Positions 43,888 to 54,683 are shown, numbered from the stretch's first letter. The stretch: DNA of 64,000 nucleotides from Arsenophonus endosymbiont of Aphis craccivora (GCF_013460135.1 NZ_CP038155.1:1488001-1552000); one strand, 5' to 3'. Numbers and translations: made by a program. Notes: generated from the sequence alone by a model not told the origin.

Positions 43888-44873
43888 GGCTTTGTTGAAT
43901 AAATCGAACTTTTAGGTGATTGGCGGAGCTGATCGCTAAATTCGTTTCAACATCAGGTCCCCATGGCAAAGCAAAAGTTTAAAATTACCAACTGGCCCGC
44001 GTACAACAAGGCACTCAGACAACGTGGTTCCCTGACGGTCTGGCTTGATGAGTCGGCCATCGCTGGATGGACTGACAGTTCTTCGCCTGAAGGTCGTGGC
44101 CGGCCGCTTTACTACAGCGATATGGCTGTTACCACTGTCCTGATGATGAAGCGTGTGTTTAACCTGTCGCTCCGGGCATTACAGGGCTTCGTTGATTCGA
44201 TTTTTAAACTCATGTCTTAGCCGCTGTGCTGTCCGGACTACTAGCTGGTCAGCAGACTAGCAAAGAGCGTCAACATCAGCATAAAAACGCCACCGCGTGG
44301 TGAAATCTCGCATCTGGTCATCGACAGTACCGGTCTGAAGGTCTTTGGCGAAGGTGAAAGGAAAGTCAGGCAGCATGGGGCTGACAGACGAAGAGTGTGG
44401 CGCAAGCTTCATCTGGCAGCAGACAGTGTGAATCATGAGATTATCTGTGCCGACTTATCGCTCAGCGGAACGACAGATGCGCAGGCACTGCCGGGCCTGA
44501 TTAACCAAACCCACCGGAAAATCAGGCCCCTTATCCCGCCGCGAAGCGGAGCGAAATACTGGCCGGACAAGTACCATGAACGTAACCATGCGGTGGCGAA
44601 TCAGCGTCTGAGCAGGAGTAATGATATGTGGAAAAAGAAAGTGGGTTATCACCGGCGTTCAGTGGCAGAAACAGCGATGTTCCGCATAAAAACTTTGCTG
44701 GGTGGCCATCTGAGCCTGCGTGACTATGAGGCTCAGGTAGGTGAAGCAATGGCGATGGTCAAAGCGCTGAACCGTATGACGTTGTTGGGTATGCCACACA
44801 GCGTCAGGATCGGATAACAGGTGTAGCAGAGGGAGCCATCCTGTCAGCTAATTCTGATTTATTCAACAAAGCC
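43888..44873 (+). mobile_element. IS-7: decayed IS903-group element with target duplication
   Basis: 986 bp, both ends intact, perfect 9-bp repeats TTGCTCCGC (43879-43887 and 44874-44882). It is 69 bp shorter than the others because a 23-codon block was deleted between two copies of GAAAATCAGG. It is the only visibly dead copy with preserved target repeats, so it may be one of the older insertions in the window. Confidence 0.96.
43963..44817 (+). pseudogene. IS903-group transposase (IS-7 copy), inactive
   Basis: The frame opens normally (MAKQKFKI) but codon 86 is TAG (44218-44220), and a second TAG replaces the serine of PDYSLVS shortly after. The 69-bp deletion then removes residues around the second catalytic aspartate D193. 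The 3' part from [10 protein letters not shown] to the end is open. It shares GEGERKV and HLSLRDY with IS-4. It could only be mobilised in trans. Confidence 0.95.
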
Positions 44874-45082
44874 TTGCTCCGCCTGAACCACATTTTTTCT
44901 TTAATTCAGCAGCAAGCATCATTAATTGATCTTTATTCAAATCCAAGCCAGTAAGCCCTTGCCTTTTCGGCCTGAGCTTTCACGTCTGATACGAACTATA
45001 CCGTCGCCTTTGGTTGACACTGATTTTTTTTCTACTTCAACTATTCTGCCAGTTTCCGTCGAATAAACTAAACGCGAGTCAC

Positions 45083-45820
45083 TCATGTTATCCATCCAAT
45101 TGAACGATTAATTTGCGACAGCGTTAACACTGGATCGGCACTATGGGTAATAGGACGACCAATAACCATATAATTAACGCCAACATTAATAGCCTGCTCT
45201 GGCGTCATAATTCTTCGCTGATCATAGGATTCTGCACCAATGGGGCGAATGCCTGGCGTAATTGATAAGAAATCGCTACCACAAGCTGATTTCAGTGTTG
45301 CTACTTCGTGTGCTGAACAGACTACACCATCCAACTCACACTCCTTGGCTAATTTTGCTAGCTGCAAGGCGCGATCAGCCGGCAGTTGTGTAATACCAAT
45401 CTGGTGCAGATCCGCTGGTTCCATACTGGTTAATATGGTAACCGCAATCAATAGTGGAGCATCTTTACCATATTCAACTATTGCCTCTTTAGCCGCCATC
45501 ATCATTCTGAACCCACCACTGGAATGTACATTAACCATCCAAACCCCGATTTCCGCCGCTGCTTTAACAGCTTGCGCCACCGTATTAGGAATATCATGAA
45601 ATTTCAAATCCAAAAAAACCTGAAACCCTCGGTTATGTAAAGTTTGAATAAATTGTGGGCCATATAAAGTAAACATCTGCATACCCACTTTCAGGCGGCA
45701 ATCCTGCGGGCTGAGGTTGTCAACAAAAGATAATACCTTAGCCAGATCATGATAATCTAATGCAACAATAACCGGGGAATTAGTAGAGACAGGAAGTTTA
45801 TTTTGCGTGCTGGCTATCAT
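45083..45820 (-). CDS. pyrF: Orotidine 5'-phosphate decarboxylase
   Basis: Last step of UMP synthesis. Catalytic residues are in [10 protein letters not shown] (the Asp-Lys-x-x-Asp set), with the phosphate-binding end TPGIRP...RIMTPEQA and [11 protein letters not shown]. Start ATG 45820 ([12 protein letters not shown]) has an AAAGG site 6 nt upstream and gives 245 residues, the E. coli length; an ATG at 45850 is not supported. It sits downstream of lapB and overlaps yciH by 4 bp, the standard arrangement. Intact. Confidence 0.96.
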   Translation of the reverse strand: MIASTQNKLPVSTNSPVIVALDYHDLAKVLSFVDNLSPQDCRLKVGMQMFTLYGPQFIQTLHNRGFQVFLDLKFHDIPNTVAQAVKAAAEIGVWMVNVHSSGGFRMMMAAKEAIVEYGKDAPLLIAVTILTSMEPADLHQIGITQLPADRALQLAKLAKECELDGVVCSAHEVATLKSACGSDFLSITPGIRPIGAESYDQRRIMTPEQAINVGVNYMVIGRPITHSADPVLTLSQINRSIGWIT

Positions 45821-45864
45821 TTTTAACCTTTTTAAATTTAATGAATGCAATATATGTTAAGTTG

Positions 45865-47034
45865 TCACTGACCATCAAGGCCTTTTATTGGTTTGATCGT
45901 ATCCCAAGAGCGGCATGAAGGACAATACCAATATAAAGAATGGGTAGTAAAACCACATTTGCGGCAACGGTAATCAGGTTTAGAGCGGATTTGCTCGCCA
46001 ACCATATTGCGCAGTAATTCCAGACTATCTTTTGCTCTGCCTTCTTCTGCGTCTGCCAAATGATAATCGATCAGTTTATAAAACAATCGCATCGTTGGAT
46101 GACGTTCAAGTTGCTGTTTAATAAATATTTGCGCTTTTTCTAGCCCTTTTCTTTTTTCAATTATTTCCGCCAGATAAAGCTGAGCAGTTGCGCCGCAATC
46201 GCCAGCAACACATTGTTGGATATAAGCTTCCCAATCATGCCAATTCGCTAAATGATGATAACATTCATAAAGCATGGTTAAAGTTTCACTGACTAAATCT
46301 CTATCTTGATCAAAAACTTGTTTAAGTACTGAAATGGCTTTTTCATATTCATCTCGGGCGATATGAATGCGCCCTTTCATAATAGAAACTCGAGTAGCGT
46401 TTTTATTTGGTTGAGCGGCTTTATTTAGTAAAAGAAATGCGCCATCAAGATCGTCACTACTCAGCTCCAATAGTGCCAGTTCGCAATAAAAATGAGCTAT
46501 TTCTTGTTTAAATTGAGTATTGCCCATTTTGACTAATTTTTCGGCAACCTCGATTGCTTTATACCAATCGCTAGTTGCTTGATAAATAGTAAGTAAAGAT
46601 TGTAACGCACTAAAGCGAAAATCTTGCTCATCAACTAGCTGCAAAAAAATATTTCGCGCCCGATCATAAACTCCTGCTGCTAAATAATCTCGCCCAAGCT
46701 GCTGTGTGGCTAATAGTTTCTGCTCAAAGGATAATGAGTTACTTTCAAACAAGGATTGATGAATACGGATAGCCCGTTCAATCTCCCCCCTTGAACGGAA
46801 AAGATTACCTAATGTCAAATGAGCCTCAAACGCCGAGCTATCTTCTTTAAGCATATCTAAAAACAGATCAACGGCTTTATCTTGTTGATTAGATAGCAAG
46901 AAATTGACACCAGCTACATATTCACGGGATAAACGATCAGCATTTTGTTGTTTATCTTGTTGAGCACTTCTGCGTCCCATATACCAACCATAGGCAGCGG
47001 CAATAGGCAGTAGCAGAAATAGCAGCTCTAACAT
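45865..47034 (-). CDS. lapB: LPS assembly protein B
   Basis: Inner-membrane TPR protein that, with FtsH, controls LpxC degradation and so LPS amount. The 389 residues equal E. coli LapB. It has an N-terminal anchor (LLFLLLPIAAAYGWYMGRRSA), about nine TPR-like repeats (EYVAGVNFLLSNQQDKAVDLFLDML and following), and a C-terminal rubredoxin-type metal site (CRKCG and CPSC near residues 358-375). Intact, directly downstream of lapA with a 6-bp gap. Confidence 0.95.
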   Translation of the reverse strand: MLELLFLLLPIAAAYGWYMGRRSAQQDKQQNADRLSREYVAGVNFLLSNQQDKAVDLFLDMLKEDSSAFEAHLTLGNLFRSRGEIERAIRIHQSLFESNSLSFEQKLLATQQLGRDYLAAGVYDRARNIFLQLVDEQDFRFSALQSLLTIYQATSDWYKAIEVAEKLVKMGNTQFKQEIAHFYCELALLELSSDDLDGAFLLLNKAAQPNKNATRVSIMKGRIHIARDEYEKAISVLKQVFDQDRDLVSETLTMLYECYHHLANWHDWEAYIQQCVAGDCGATAQLYLAEIIEKRKGLEKAQIFIKQQLERHPTMRLFYKLIDYHLADAEEGRAKDSLELLRNMVGEQIRSKPDYRCRKCGFTTHSLYWYCPSCRSWDTIKPIKGLDGQ

Positions 47035-47040
47035 AAAAAA

Positions 47041-47358
47041 TTACCTTTTTTCATTTGTAACAACTGCCACAGTAGTATCGTGTTCACTTTGAGTTGATTC
47101 GGTTAATTGACTTTCTAAACGTTTAATCTTACGTCTTGCATTTGATAATGAAATTAATGTTTTAGCGTAAAACATCCCGCAAATAAGCCAACCCAGCAAG
47201 AATCCAACCGCAAAAAGGACGGCTAGTAATGTCGATATTGGATAGTCACCTTTAGCAATCAAATAATTAAATGTTACTATCTGATTATTGCTTGAGCCAA
47301 GTGTCACGGAAACAATAAAAATGGCTACAGCAAGTAATAACATTAAAAAATATTTCAC
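47041..47358 (-). CDS. lapA: LPS assembly protein A
   Basis: Small inner-membrane protein (YciS, DUF1049) that works with LapB. Two membrane helices (FLMLLLAVAIFIVSVTLGSSN and LLAVLFAVGFLLGWLICGMF) are followed by a cytoplasmic coiled-coil tail (ISLSNARRKIKRLESQL). It is 105 residues, close to the E. coli 102. The pgpB gene that normally lies between ribA and lapA is missing. Confidence 0.94.
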   Translation of the reverse strand: MKYFLMLLLAVAIFIVSVTLGSSNNQIVTFNYLIAKGDYPISTLLAVLFAVGFLLGWLICGMFYAKTLISLSNARRKIKRLESQLTESTQSEHDTTVAVVTNEKR

Positions 47359-47893
47359 ATTTTTTCCTATTGTTGCTTAATGATAGAAAAGCGCTGGAAA
47401 CACTTTTCGTTGCTTAACTTAGCATCTAAACCCAATAAAGAAAGTGAATTATATCAACACTCACCTTTTTATTTAAAATAAACATTTCAATGGTAGATAA
47501 CATAATGAGTGACCACAAAAATTATCCTATAACATGTTAATGGTGCAAAAATATTTTTAATCAAAAAATTCCTTATTGAATTTATCCCATTTAACGCAAT
47601 ACTAGTGTTGCTGACTATTTTTTTCAATAAATGAAAAAATCTCAGAACATTTATTTATATTAGACACCGGTCTCAATCAGCAAACCTCAATCTAAATTAA
47701 TAAACAAAATGTGCTTATAGTTAAAATAGTTAATTTTTTAATAATCATATTGTAGTAATATGAACATAAACTTATCTACTGATGATATCCACTAGCCTAG
47801 TAAAATATATAGGTAAAAATAATTTGATAACTATTTTTTAACGCGCTTTTCCTTAATTTTAAATCCAGAGTTTTGTTCATTATGTATAACACT
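47359..47893. other. Divergent intergenic region lapA-ribA
   Basis: About 530 bp, AT-rich. It replaces the E. coli pgpB position, but I see no readable remnant of PgpB on either strand. It must hold promoters for lapA-lapB-pyrF (minus) and ribA (plus); none is clear enough to mark. Confidence 0.5.
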
Positions 47894-48496
47894 ATGCAGT
47901 TAAAACGTATAGCTGAAGCCAAATTACCTACTCCTTTTGGTGAGTTTCTACTTGTTGGTTTTGAAGAAATTGTTAATGGTAATAATCATATCTCACTTAT
48001 TTATGGTGATATTACTAATGGAAAACCCGTTCTTTCCCGTATTCACTCGGAATGTTTGACCGGAGATGCCTTATTTAGTTTACGTTGTGATTGTGGTTTT
48101 CAACTAGAAGCAGCACTTAAACAAATTGCCGAAGAAGGTAGCGGAGTACTACTATACCATCGTCAAGAGGGGCGTAACATCGGATTATTAAATAAAATCC
48201 GCGCCTATGCTCTGCAAGATCAGGGGCTGGATACTGTTGAGGCCAATTTAAAACTCGGGTTCAAACCCGATGAACGTGATTTTACTGTCTGTGCTGATAT
48301 GTATAAATTATTGGCAATAAATGAAGTTAGATTATTAACCAATAATCCTAAAAAACTAGAAATTATGAAAGAAGCTGGAATCAATGTCGTAGAACGAGTT
48401 CCTCTCATTGTTGGTCGTAATCCCAAAAATAGTGACTATCTCAATGTAAAAGCCAGCAAATTAGGTCATATTCTATCTGATAATGCGAAAAAATAA
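47894..48496 (+). CDS. ribA: GTP cyclohydrolase II
   Basis: First committed step of riboflavin synthesis, GTP ring opening. The zinc cysteines are in [17 protein letters not shown], the catalytic region is [24 protein letters not shown], and the late segment [26 protein letters not shown] is intact. Start ATG 47894 ([16 protein letters not shown]) aligns with E. coli and gives 200 residues; ATG 47882 is a possible alternative, as neither has a good Shine-Dalgarno. A hairpin terminator follows. Confidence 0.95.
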   Translation: MQLKRIAEAKLPTPFGEFLLVGFEEIVNGNNHISLIYGDITNGKPVLSRIHSECLTGDALFSLRCDCGFQLEAALKQIAEEGSGVLLYHRQEGRNIGLLNKIRAYALQDQGLDTVEANLKLGFKPDERDFTVCADMYKLLAINEVRLLTNNPKKLEIMKEAGINVVERVPLIVGRNPKNSDYLNVKASKLGHILSDNAKK

Positions 48497-48512
48497 TCAA
48501 TCAATTATTATC

Positions 48513-48544
48513 AAAAACTGTCTGCTTTTAACAGAGCAGTTTTT
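48513..48544. terminator. Bidirectional terminator between ribA and acnA
   Basis: Imperfect hairpin AAAAACTGTCTG / CAGAGCAGTTTT with a 7-nt loop (one bulge), flanked by an A run on one side and a T run on the other, between convergent genes. Confidence 0.8.
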
Positions 48545-48560
48545 GATGGTTTAAATCCGT

Positions 48561-51163
48561 TTATTTTAACATTTGACGAATAACATACTGCAGAATACCG
48601 CCATGACGAAAATATTCTAATTCAGTCATCGTATCAATGCGGCAACGCATCGCTATTGTCGTTTTCTGATCATTTTTATCAGTAATGGTTACTTTAATCA
48701 TCTCGCCTGGGGTAATCGATTGCAAGCCTGCAATGTCAATTGTCTCATCACCGGTCAATTTTAACTTTTTACGGTTTACATTAGCCGGAAATTCTAACGG
48801 TAAGACCCCCATACCAATCAAATTAGAGCGATGAATTCGTTCATAAGATTCAGCAATAACCACTCTTACCCCGAGTAATAGGGTTCCTTTAGCCGCCCAG
48901 TCACGACTAGAACCGGAACCATACTCTTTGCCAGCAATAATTGCTAAAGGTATATTTTTTTGCTGATATTGCATGGCGGCATCATAGATTGCTAGCTGAT
49001 TCTGTGTTGGTATATAGCGAGTAAATCCCCCTTCAACCCCAGGAAGCATCTCATTACGAATACGAATACGAATATTGGCAAATGTGCCTCTCATCATAAC
49101 TTCATGATTACCTCGCCTCGAACCATACGAATTGAAATCTGTTGCTTGTACGCCATGGGACTGTAAATAATGGCCGGCTGGGCTATCCGCTTTAATATTT
49201 CCAGCTGGTGAAATATGATCGGTCGTAACATAATCACCCAAGATTGCAAGAATATGAGCAGCATGAATATCAGTGATCGGCGCCGGCGCAAGCTGCATGC
49301 CATCAAAAAACGGAGGATTACGAATATAAGTTGAATCAGGTTGCCATGAATAAGTGGCTGAACGTTTTACATCAAGTGCCTGCCATGCTTCATCACCATC
49401 AAAAACTGCATTATATTCTTTATGGAACATGTCAGATTTTACTAACTGTATTGCCTCAGCAATTTCCTGACTGGTAGGCCATATCTCTTTTAGTAAAACA
49501 TTTTTACCATTTTTATCTTGTCCCAACGGCTCATCAGCAAGATTTACTTGCATATTACCCGCTAACGCATAAGCTACCACTAAAGGTGGTGATGCCAACC
49601 AATTGGTTTTTACTACTAGATGGATCCTACCCTAAAAATTTCTATTGCCTGATAGCACCGAACCTACAGTTAGATTATGTTTTTTGATTGCTTCTTCTAT
49701 TGGCGCCGGTAGTGGCCATGAGTTACCAATGCAAGTGGTGCAGCCATAGCCAACTAGATTAAAAACTACTTGATTTAAATAATTAGTCAATCCCGCTTTA
49801 GCTAAATAATCAGTAACCACTTTCGAACCTGGCGCTAACGAAGATTTTACCCAAGGTTTACGCACTAAACCTTTTTCAACCGCCTTTTTAGCAAGTAATC
49901 CTGCCGTCATTAAAACACTTGGATTTGAAGTATTGGTACAGGAAGTTATCGCCGCAATAACAACCGCTCCCTCTTGTAACTGAAAATTTTTAACATCATA
50001 ACTGACGGATGGCGCTGGCTCTTTGGTTGATTTATTTAATTCAAGCTCGACTGAATCTTTAAACGCATGCTGAACCTGGCTTAATTCAACCCGATCTTGA
50101 GGGCGTTTAGGCCCAGCCAGACTAGCTTCCACCGATGCTAAATCTAATACTAAGGTACTTGTAAAAATAGGCTCTTCACCTGGATGGCGCCATAATCCTT
50201 GTGTTTTAGTATAATTTTCAACTAAAGCAATTTCAGCTTCCGAACGCCCTGTTAACCGCATATAGCTTAAAGTGATTTCGTCAACCGGGAAGAAACCACA
50301 TGTAGCGCCATATTCAGGATACATGTTGGCAATGGTAGCCCGATCCGCGAGCGGTAAATCAGCTAAACCATCACCGTAAAATTCAACAAATTTACCCACT
50401 ACGCCATGTTTACGCAGCATTTGGGTGACAGTCAAAACTAAATCAGTAGCGGTGATCCCTTCGTTTAGTTTGCCAATTAATTTCAAACCAACTACATCTG
50501 GAATGAGCATCGAAATCGGTGGTCCCAACATTGCGGCTTCTGCTTCAATACCGCCCACTCCCCAACCTACAACTTCGAAACCATTGATCATAGTGGTATG
50601 AGAATCAGTACCAACCAATGTGTCTGGATAAGCAAACAATTTTCCTTCTCGTTCTTCATACCACACCGCCTTACCTAAATACTCCAAATTTACCTGGTGA
50701 CAAATACATGTTCCGGGCGGCACAACTCTAAAACGATTAAATGCCTTTTGTCCCCAACGTAAAAATAGGTAACGTTCATGGTTGCGTTGCATTTCAAATT
50801 TTACGTTATCACTAAAGGCTTGAGGAGTGGCAAATTCATCGACCATAACCGAATGGTCAATAATTAAATCGACCGGCGATAATTGATTTACCTTATTAAC
50901 ATCACCACCTAATCGCTGCACAGCTTCGCGCATTGCAGCGAGATCAACCACTGCTGTCACACCAGTAAAATCCTGCATCAAAACTCGGGCTGGTTGATAG
51001 GCAATTTCACGCTCGGCATGCCCCGTATGCTGCCAATCAACCATAGTCTGCAAATCTTTTAATACAACAGATTTTCCATCCAGATGGCGCAGCAAATTTT
51101 CAAATAGTACTTTAAGTGATTTTGGCAGATTCAAAATATCACCTAACTGTTTGGCTGCAATAG
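48561..51163 (-). pseudogene. acnA: Aconitate hydratase A, truncated and nonsense-mutated
   Basis: Stress-type aconitase, citrate to isocitrate. The sequence is nearly full length: IS-8 cuts it at 51163, removing about the first 28 residues (it begins AAKQLGD, then [18 protein letters not shown]). The frame runs well through [17 protein letters not shown] and the iron-sulfur cysteines of [12 protein letters not shown] and [12 protein letters not shown]. After SGNRNF the Glu codon is TAG (49632-49634). The C-terminal domain then continues open (WLASPPLVVAYALAGN, GSGSSRDWAAKG) to TAA at 48561. A 6-bp tandem insertion gives IRIRIRNE where E. coli has IRIRNE. With no start and an internal stop, it is inactive. 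Confidence 0.94.
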
Positions 51164-52218
51164 GGCTTTGTTGAATAAATCAGAATTAGCCGCCAGGATG
51201 GCTCCCTCTGCTACAGCTGTTATCCGATCCTGACGCTGTGTGGCATACCCAACAACGTCATACGGTTCAGCGCTTTGACCATCGCCATTGCTTCACCTAC
51301 CTGAGCCTCATAGTCACGCAGGCTCAGATGGCCACCCAGCAAAGTTTTTATGCGGAACATCGCTGTTTCTGCCACTGAACGCCGTTGATAACCCACTTTC
51401 TTTTTCCACATATCATTACTCCTGCTCAGACGCTGATTCGCCACCGCATGGTTACGTTCATGGTACTTGTCCGGCCAGTATTTCGCTCCGCTTCGCGGCG
51501 GGATAAGGGGCCTGATTTTCTTTCTTAGCAACGCATCGTGGCAGTAACAGGCGTCATAAGCACCGTCTGCTGACACTTCCCTGATTTTCCGGTGGGTTTG
51601 GTTAATCAGGCCCGGCAGTGCCTGCGCATCTGTCGTTCCGCTGAGCGATAAGTCGGCACAGATAATCTCATGAGTCACACTGTCTGCTGCCAGATGAAGC
51701 TTGCGCCACACTCTTCGTCTGTCAGCCCCATGCTGCCTGACTTTCCATTCACCTTCGCCAAAGACCTTCAGACCGGTACTGTCGATGACCAGATGCGAGA
51801 TTTCACCACGCGTTGGCGTTTTTATGCTGATGTTGACGCTCTTTGCTCGTCTGCTGACCAGCGAGTAGTCCGGACAGCACAGCGGCAAAGACATGAGTTT
51901 AAAAATCGAATCAACGAAGCCCTGTAATGCCCGGAGCGACAGGTTAAACACACGCTTCATCATCAGGACAGTGGTAACAGCCATATCGCTGTAGTAAAGC
52001 GGCCAGCCACGACCTTCAGGCGAAGAACTGTCAGTCCATCCAGCGATGGCCGACTCATCAAGCCAGACCGTCAGGGAACCGCGTTGTCTGAGTGCCTTGT
52101 TGTACGCGGGCCAGTTGGTAATTTTAAACTTTTGCTTTGCCATGGGGACCTGATGTTGAAACGAATTTAGCGATCAGCTCCGCCAATCACCTAAAAGTTA
52201 GATTTATTCAACAAAGCC
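51164..52218 (-). mobile_element. IS-8: IS903-group insertion sequence without target duplication
   Basis: 1,055 bp with intact 18-bp ends; the flanks are CTGCAATAG (acnA side) and CTGCTAGGT (hmuV side), which share only the first four bases. It fuses the truncated 5' part of acnA to the truncated 3' part of hmuV. That is a join of two unrelated loci through an IS copy. Confidence 0.96.
51220..52143 (-). CDS. IS903-group transposase (IS-8 copy)
   Basis: Open 307-codon frame with all three acidic residues. Private changes are RGWPLYY (usually RGRPLYY) and GYQRRSVAE (usually GYHRRSVAE). The second lies in the conserved Y-(2)-R-(3)-E block around E259, so activity may be reduced. It has the HLSLRDY and THEI variants. 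Confidence 0.93.
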   Translation of the reverse strand: MAKQKFKITNWPAYNKALRQRGSLTVWLDESAIAGWTDSSSPEGRGWPLYYSDMAVTTVLMMKRVFNLSLRALQGFVDSIFKLMSLPLCCPDYSLVSRRAKSVNISIKTPTRGEISHLVIDSTGLKVFGEGEWKVRQHGADRRRVWRKLHLAADSVTHEIICADLSLSGTTDAQALPGLINQTHRKIREVSADGAYDACYCHDALLRKKIRPLIPPRSGAKYWPDKYHERNHAVANQRLSRSNDMWKKKVGYQRRSVAETAMFRIKTLLGGHLSLRDYEAQVGEAMAMVKALNRMTLLGMPHSVRIG

Positions 52219-52843
52219 CTGCTAGGTTTAAATCATGTAATACACAACAGATGCCAATAGATTGTTCTCGATTTAATCGATGTAATAAACGTAAACTTTG
52301 CTGCTGATGATAGAGATCAAGTGCCGAGGTTGGTTCATCCAAAAATAAGTAGCTATTATTGGGCTCAGGCTGCCAAAGCTGAACTATAACTCGTGCTAGC
52401 TGAACACGTTGTTGTTCTCCGCCAGAAAGTTGTTGGTAATTTCGATAACGCAAGGCCAGGCAGTCTGTTTGTATTAATGCACTTTCGATAGCTTGATTGA
52501 AATAATAACTACCATAAGGAGTTCGTCCCATTGCCACAATTTCTTCAACGGTAAACGGAAAGTTGAGTTGGTTATGTTGACGCATTACCGCACGTTTACG
52601 CGATAATTTATTAATATCCCAGGTTGCCAGCGATTTCCCTTCTAATAAACAGTCTACAGTATGTGGTTTAAGAAAGCCGGTCAATAAACGTAGTAAAGTC
52701 GATTTTCCGGCACCGTTAGGACCGATAATAATACTTATTTGGTTGTGATAGAGTGACAGTGATAAATTATCAATAATATTTTGACTGTTTACGCTATAAC
52801 AGAGTCGTTTTGCTGCAATAAAAGGTGGGGAAGAGCGGCACAT
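52219..52843 (-). pseudogene. hmuV: Haem ABC transporter ATPase HmuV, C-terminus removed by IS-8
   Basis: ATP-binding subunit of the HmuTUV haem importer. The Walker A GPNGAGKST (residues 41-49), signature LSGGEQQR (139-146), Walker B YLFLDEPTSALD and H-loop histidine (VLHDLNLA, near 203) are present. The protein then runs into IS-8 after about 208 residues and stops three codons inside it, whereas HmuV is normally about 260. The nucleotide-binding core survives, but the C-terminal part does not. It lies 10 bp downstream of hmuU. Confidence 0.88.
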
Positions 52844-52853
52844 AATTTTATTA

Positions 52854-53843
52854 CTAACCTTGTGACTGTTTTAAAATAAGATAGAGAAAATAAGGGGCAC
52901 CAATTAACCCGGTAACTGGAATTGCTGCCGGTGTGGCTATGGTACGAGCGATGGTATCAGCAGTAAGTAGTAAAGCGGCACCGGCTAAAGCACAAGCGGG
53001 TAATAACCATTTATGGTTGGTGCCAAAGCTTATTCTAATAAGATGCGGGACAACTAAACCAATAAAACCAATTATTCCACTTAGCGCAACAGCACAACCA
53101 ATTAAAAGTGAGCTAAGTAGTAACAGGATAAATTTTGTTTTTTTTACTTTTAAACCGAGATAATGGGCCTCTTCATCACCTAATTGTAATAAATTAAGTT
53201 TCTTACTTTGTTGTAAGGTAATAAGTGTGGTCAGTGAGATGATGGTGGAGGCAATGGCTAATATGGCACCATTATTTTGACTTAAAGAGCCCATCATCCA
53301 TAATGTAAAGCTGCGTAACTGTTGGTCATCGCTCATATAGCTAAGTACACCAATGAAAGATACGCATAATGTATTAATCGCTATGCCTGACAAAAGTAAT
53401 GTTGTTAAATGGCCATTTGAATAATGGGTTAATGAAAAAATAACTATTGCAATAATAAAGCCACCAGCAAACGCGGCTATCAGATAACTATAGTCACTTA
53501 ACAGTGAAGAACTGGGGAAGGGAAGAACAATAAAAAGCGCAACCCCAAGGGCTGCTCCGCTACTAATACCAAGTAAGCCTGGATCGGCTAATGGGTTACG
53601 AAATAGCCATTGCATAATAGCACCCGCAACGGCTAATGCACAGCCGACTAATAATGCCAGCAAAATACGTGGTAAGCGAATAGTTAACCAAATTTGCCAA
53701 TGATTATCGGTTAATGGTAGTTGCCAAAGTGTGTTAAACGACAAAACCATTGCACCCACATTTGCCGCCAGTAAGGTAATTAAAATAACAATACAAAATA
53801 AAATGAATAAGCCCAATTTTGGATAAGCGAATTGTTGCATCAT
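52854..53843 (-). CDS. hmuU: Haem ABC transporter permease HmuU
   Basis: FecCD/BtuC-type inner-membrane permease, 329 residues with about ten helices. Recognisable segments are WLTIRLPRILLALLVGCALAVAGAIMQWLFRNPLADPGLLGISSGAALG at the start and LSGIIGFIGLVVPHLIR (the loop contacting the ATPase). The end is IPVTGLIGAPYFLYLILKQ. The ATG at 53843 overlaps the hmuT stop (ATGA). It is the only undamaged gene of the operon. With no working HmuT, HmuS or complete HmuV, it probably has no function, unless an orphan partner exists elsewhere. Confidence 0.9.
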   Translation of the reverse strand: MMQQFAYPKLGLFILFCIVILITLLAANVGAMVLSFNTLWQLPLTDNHWQIWLTIRLPRILLALLVGCALAVAGAIMQWLFRNPLADPGLLGISSGAALGVALFIVLPFPSSSLLSDYSYLIAAFAGGFIIAIVIFSLTHYSNGHLTTLLLSGIAINTLCVSFIGVLSYMSDDQQLRSFTLWMMGSLSQNNGAILAIASTIISLTTLITLQQSKKLNLLQLGDEEAHYLGLKVKKTKFILLLLSSLLIGCAVALSGIIGFIGLVVPHLIRISFGTNHKWLLPACALAGAALLLTADTIARTIATPAAIPVTGLIGAPYFLYLILKQSQG

Positions 53844-54663
53844 TTATTGGTTTTTTCCAAAGTATCACGTATTTTTTTCATAACGCTAGGCGTCGACAAG
53901 CCGAATCCGAGCAGCCCTAAATCATTAACGACGAGTAATGCTTTGTTTTTTCCGGCAGGTGTCATATTAATACCCGGTAATCGCTAGACTTTTTCTATTC
54001 CACCTAAAGAGCAGAGCCCTTCAAGGGTAATTAAAATCCAATTAGGTTGGCTGGCAATGATGGCCTCTTGAGAAAGTGGCAAATAACCATTAAAACCTTG
54101 CAATGCATTTTTGGCCCCGACCGTTGAAATAATACTATCTGCAGCGGTGCGTTGACCGGCGAATAGCGGTACAGTTCCATTATGGCTCAATATGAAAATG
54201 ATTTTTTGTTGCAAAGGAGCAGTATTAATTAATGACAATTACTCATTAAATTTATCGATGAGTTGTTCACCTTTTTGTGGCTGGTGGATAGCGTTAGCAA
54301 TGGTGCGAATTTTTTCTGGTATGGCTGCCAGAGAAGGTGTTCCTGTTACTTTTATTATTTTTACTCCTGTTTGTTGAATTTGTTTAGGACTAAATCGGGT
54401 TTAGCTTGTTCACTTGCTAAGATTAGTGTCGGGTATAGCGATAAAATGCCTTCAGCATTTAACATACGCATATAGCCTAAGTCAGGAAGCTTTAATACCG
54501 ATTCTGGTTGACGACTGGTGCTATCTCGAGCAATAACCTGCTTTCCTTCATTAATGGCAAAGATAATTTCAGTAATATCCCCTCCAAGGGTAATAATGCG
54601 TTCATTTGCATGTGAATAAGGAATGAGTAAAAATATGATGATGTAGAGAAGCCCTAATTTCAT
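53840..54663 (-). pseudogene. hmuT: Haem-binding periplasmic protein HmuT, three lesions
   Basis: Substrate-binding protein that delivers haem to HmuUV. The start MKLGLLYIIIFLLIPYSHA (signal peptide) follows AGGAG and is succeeded by NERIITLGGDITEIIFAI, typical of the family. A frameshift occurs near 54361-54384 (after LNKFNKQ; VKIIKVTGTPSLAAIPEKIRTI continues in another frame). Then there are TAA at 54239-54241 and TAG at 53984-53986, the latter probably from a Trp codon. Segments between are still well conserved (GAKNALQGFNGYLPLSQEA). The final TGA overlaps the hmuU ATG. Confidence 0.9.
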
Positions 54664-54683
54664 ATTAAGTTTAACTCCTGTCA

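Larger units (their letters stand above)
43781..45086 (-). pseudogene. yciH: YciH (SUI1/eIF1-like), frameshifted and interrupted by IS-7
   Basis: YciH is a small eIF1-like protein proposed to affect translation initiation. The start [15 protein letters not shown] (ATG at 45086) overlaps the pyrF stop by 4 bp. After SGRKGKG (about 44951-44960) bases are missing and the frame is lost; TGLDLNKDQLMMLAAELKKKCG continues in another frame to the IS-7 insertion point. Beyond the element, GAIKQGNIEIQGDKRELIKQ to KGMKVKLAGG completes the protein at 43781. Damage is therefore twofold. Confidence 0.9.

Noticed and set aside
47359-47893. Riboflavin (FMN) riboswitch upstream of ribA
   Set aside because: The conserved FMN-element segments are not present; in enterics the element is found at ribB, not ribA.
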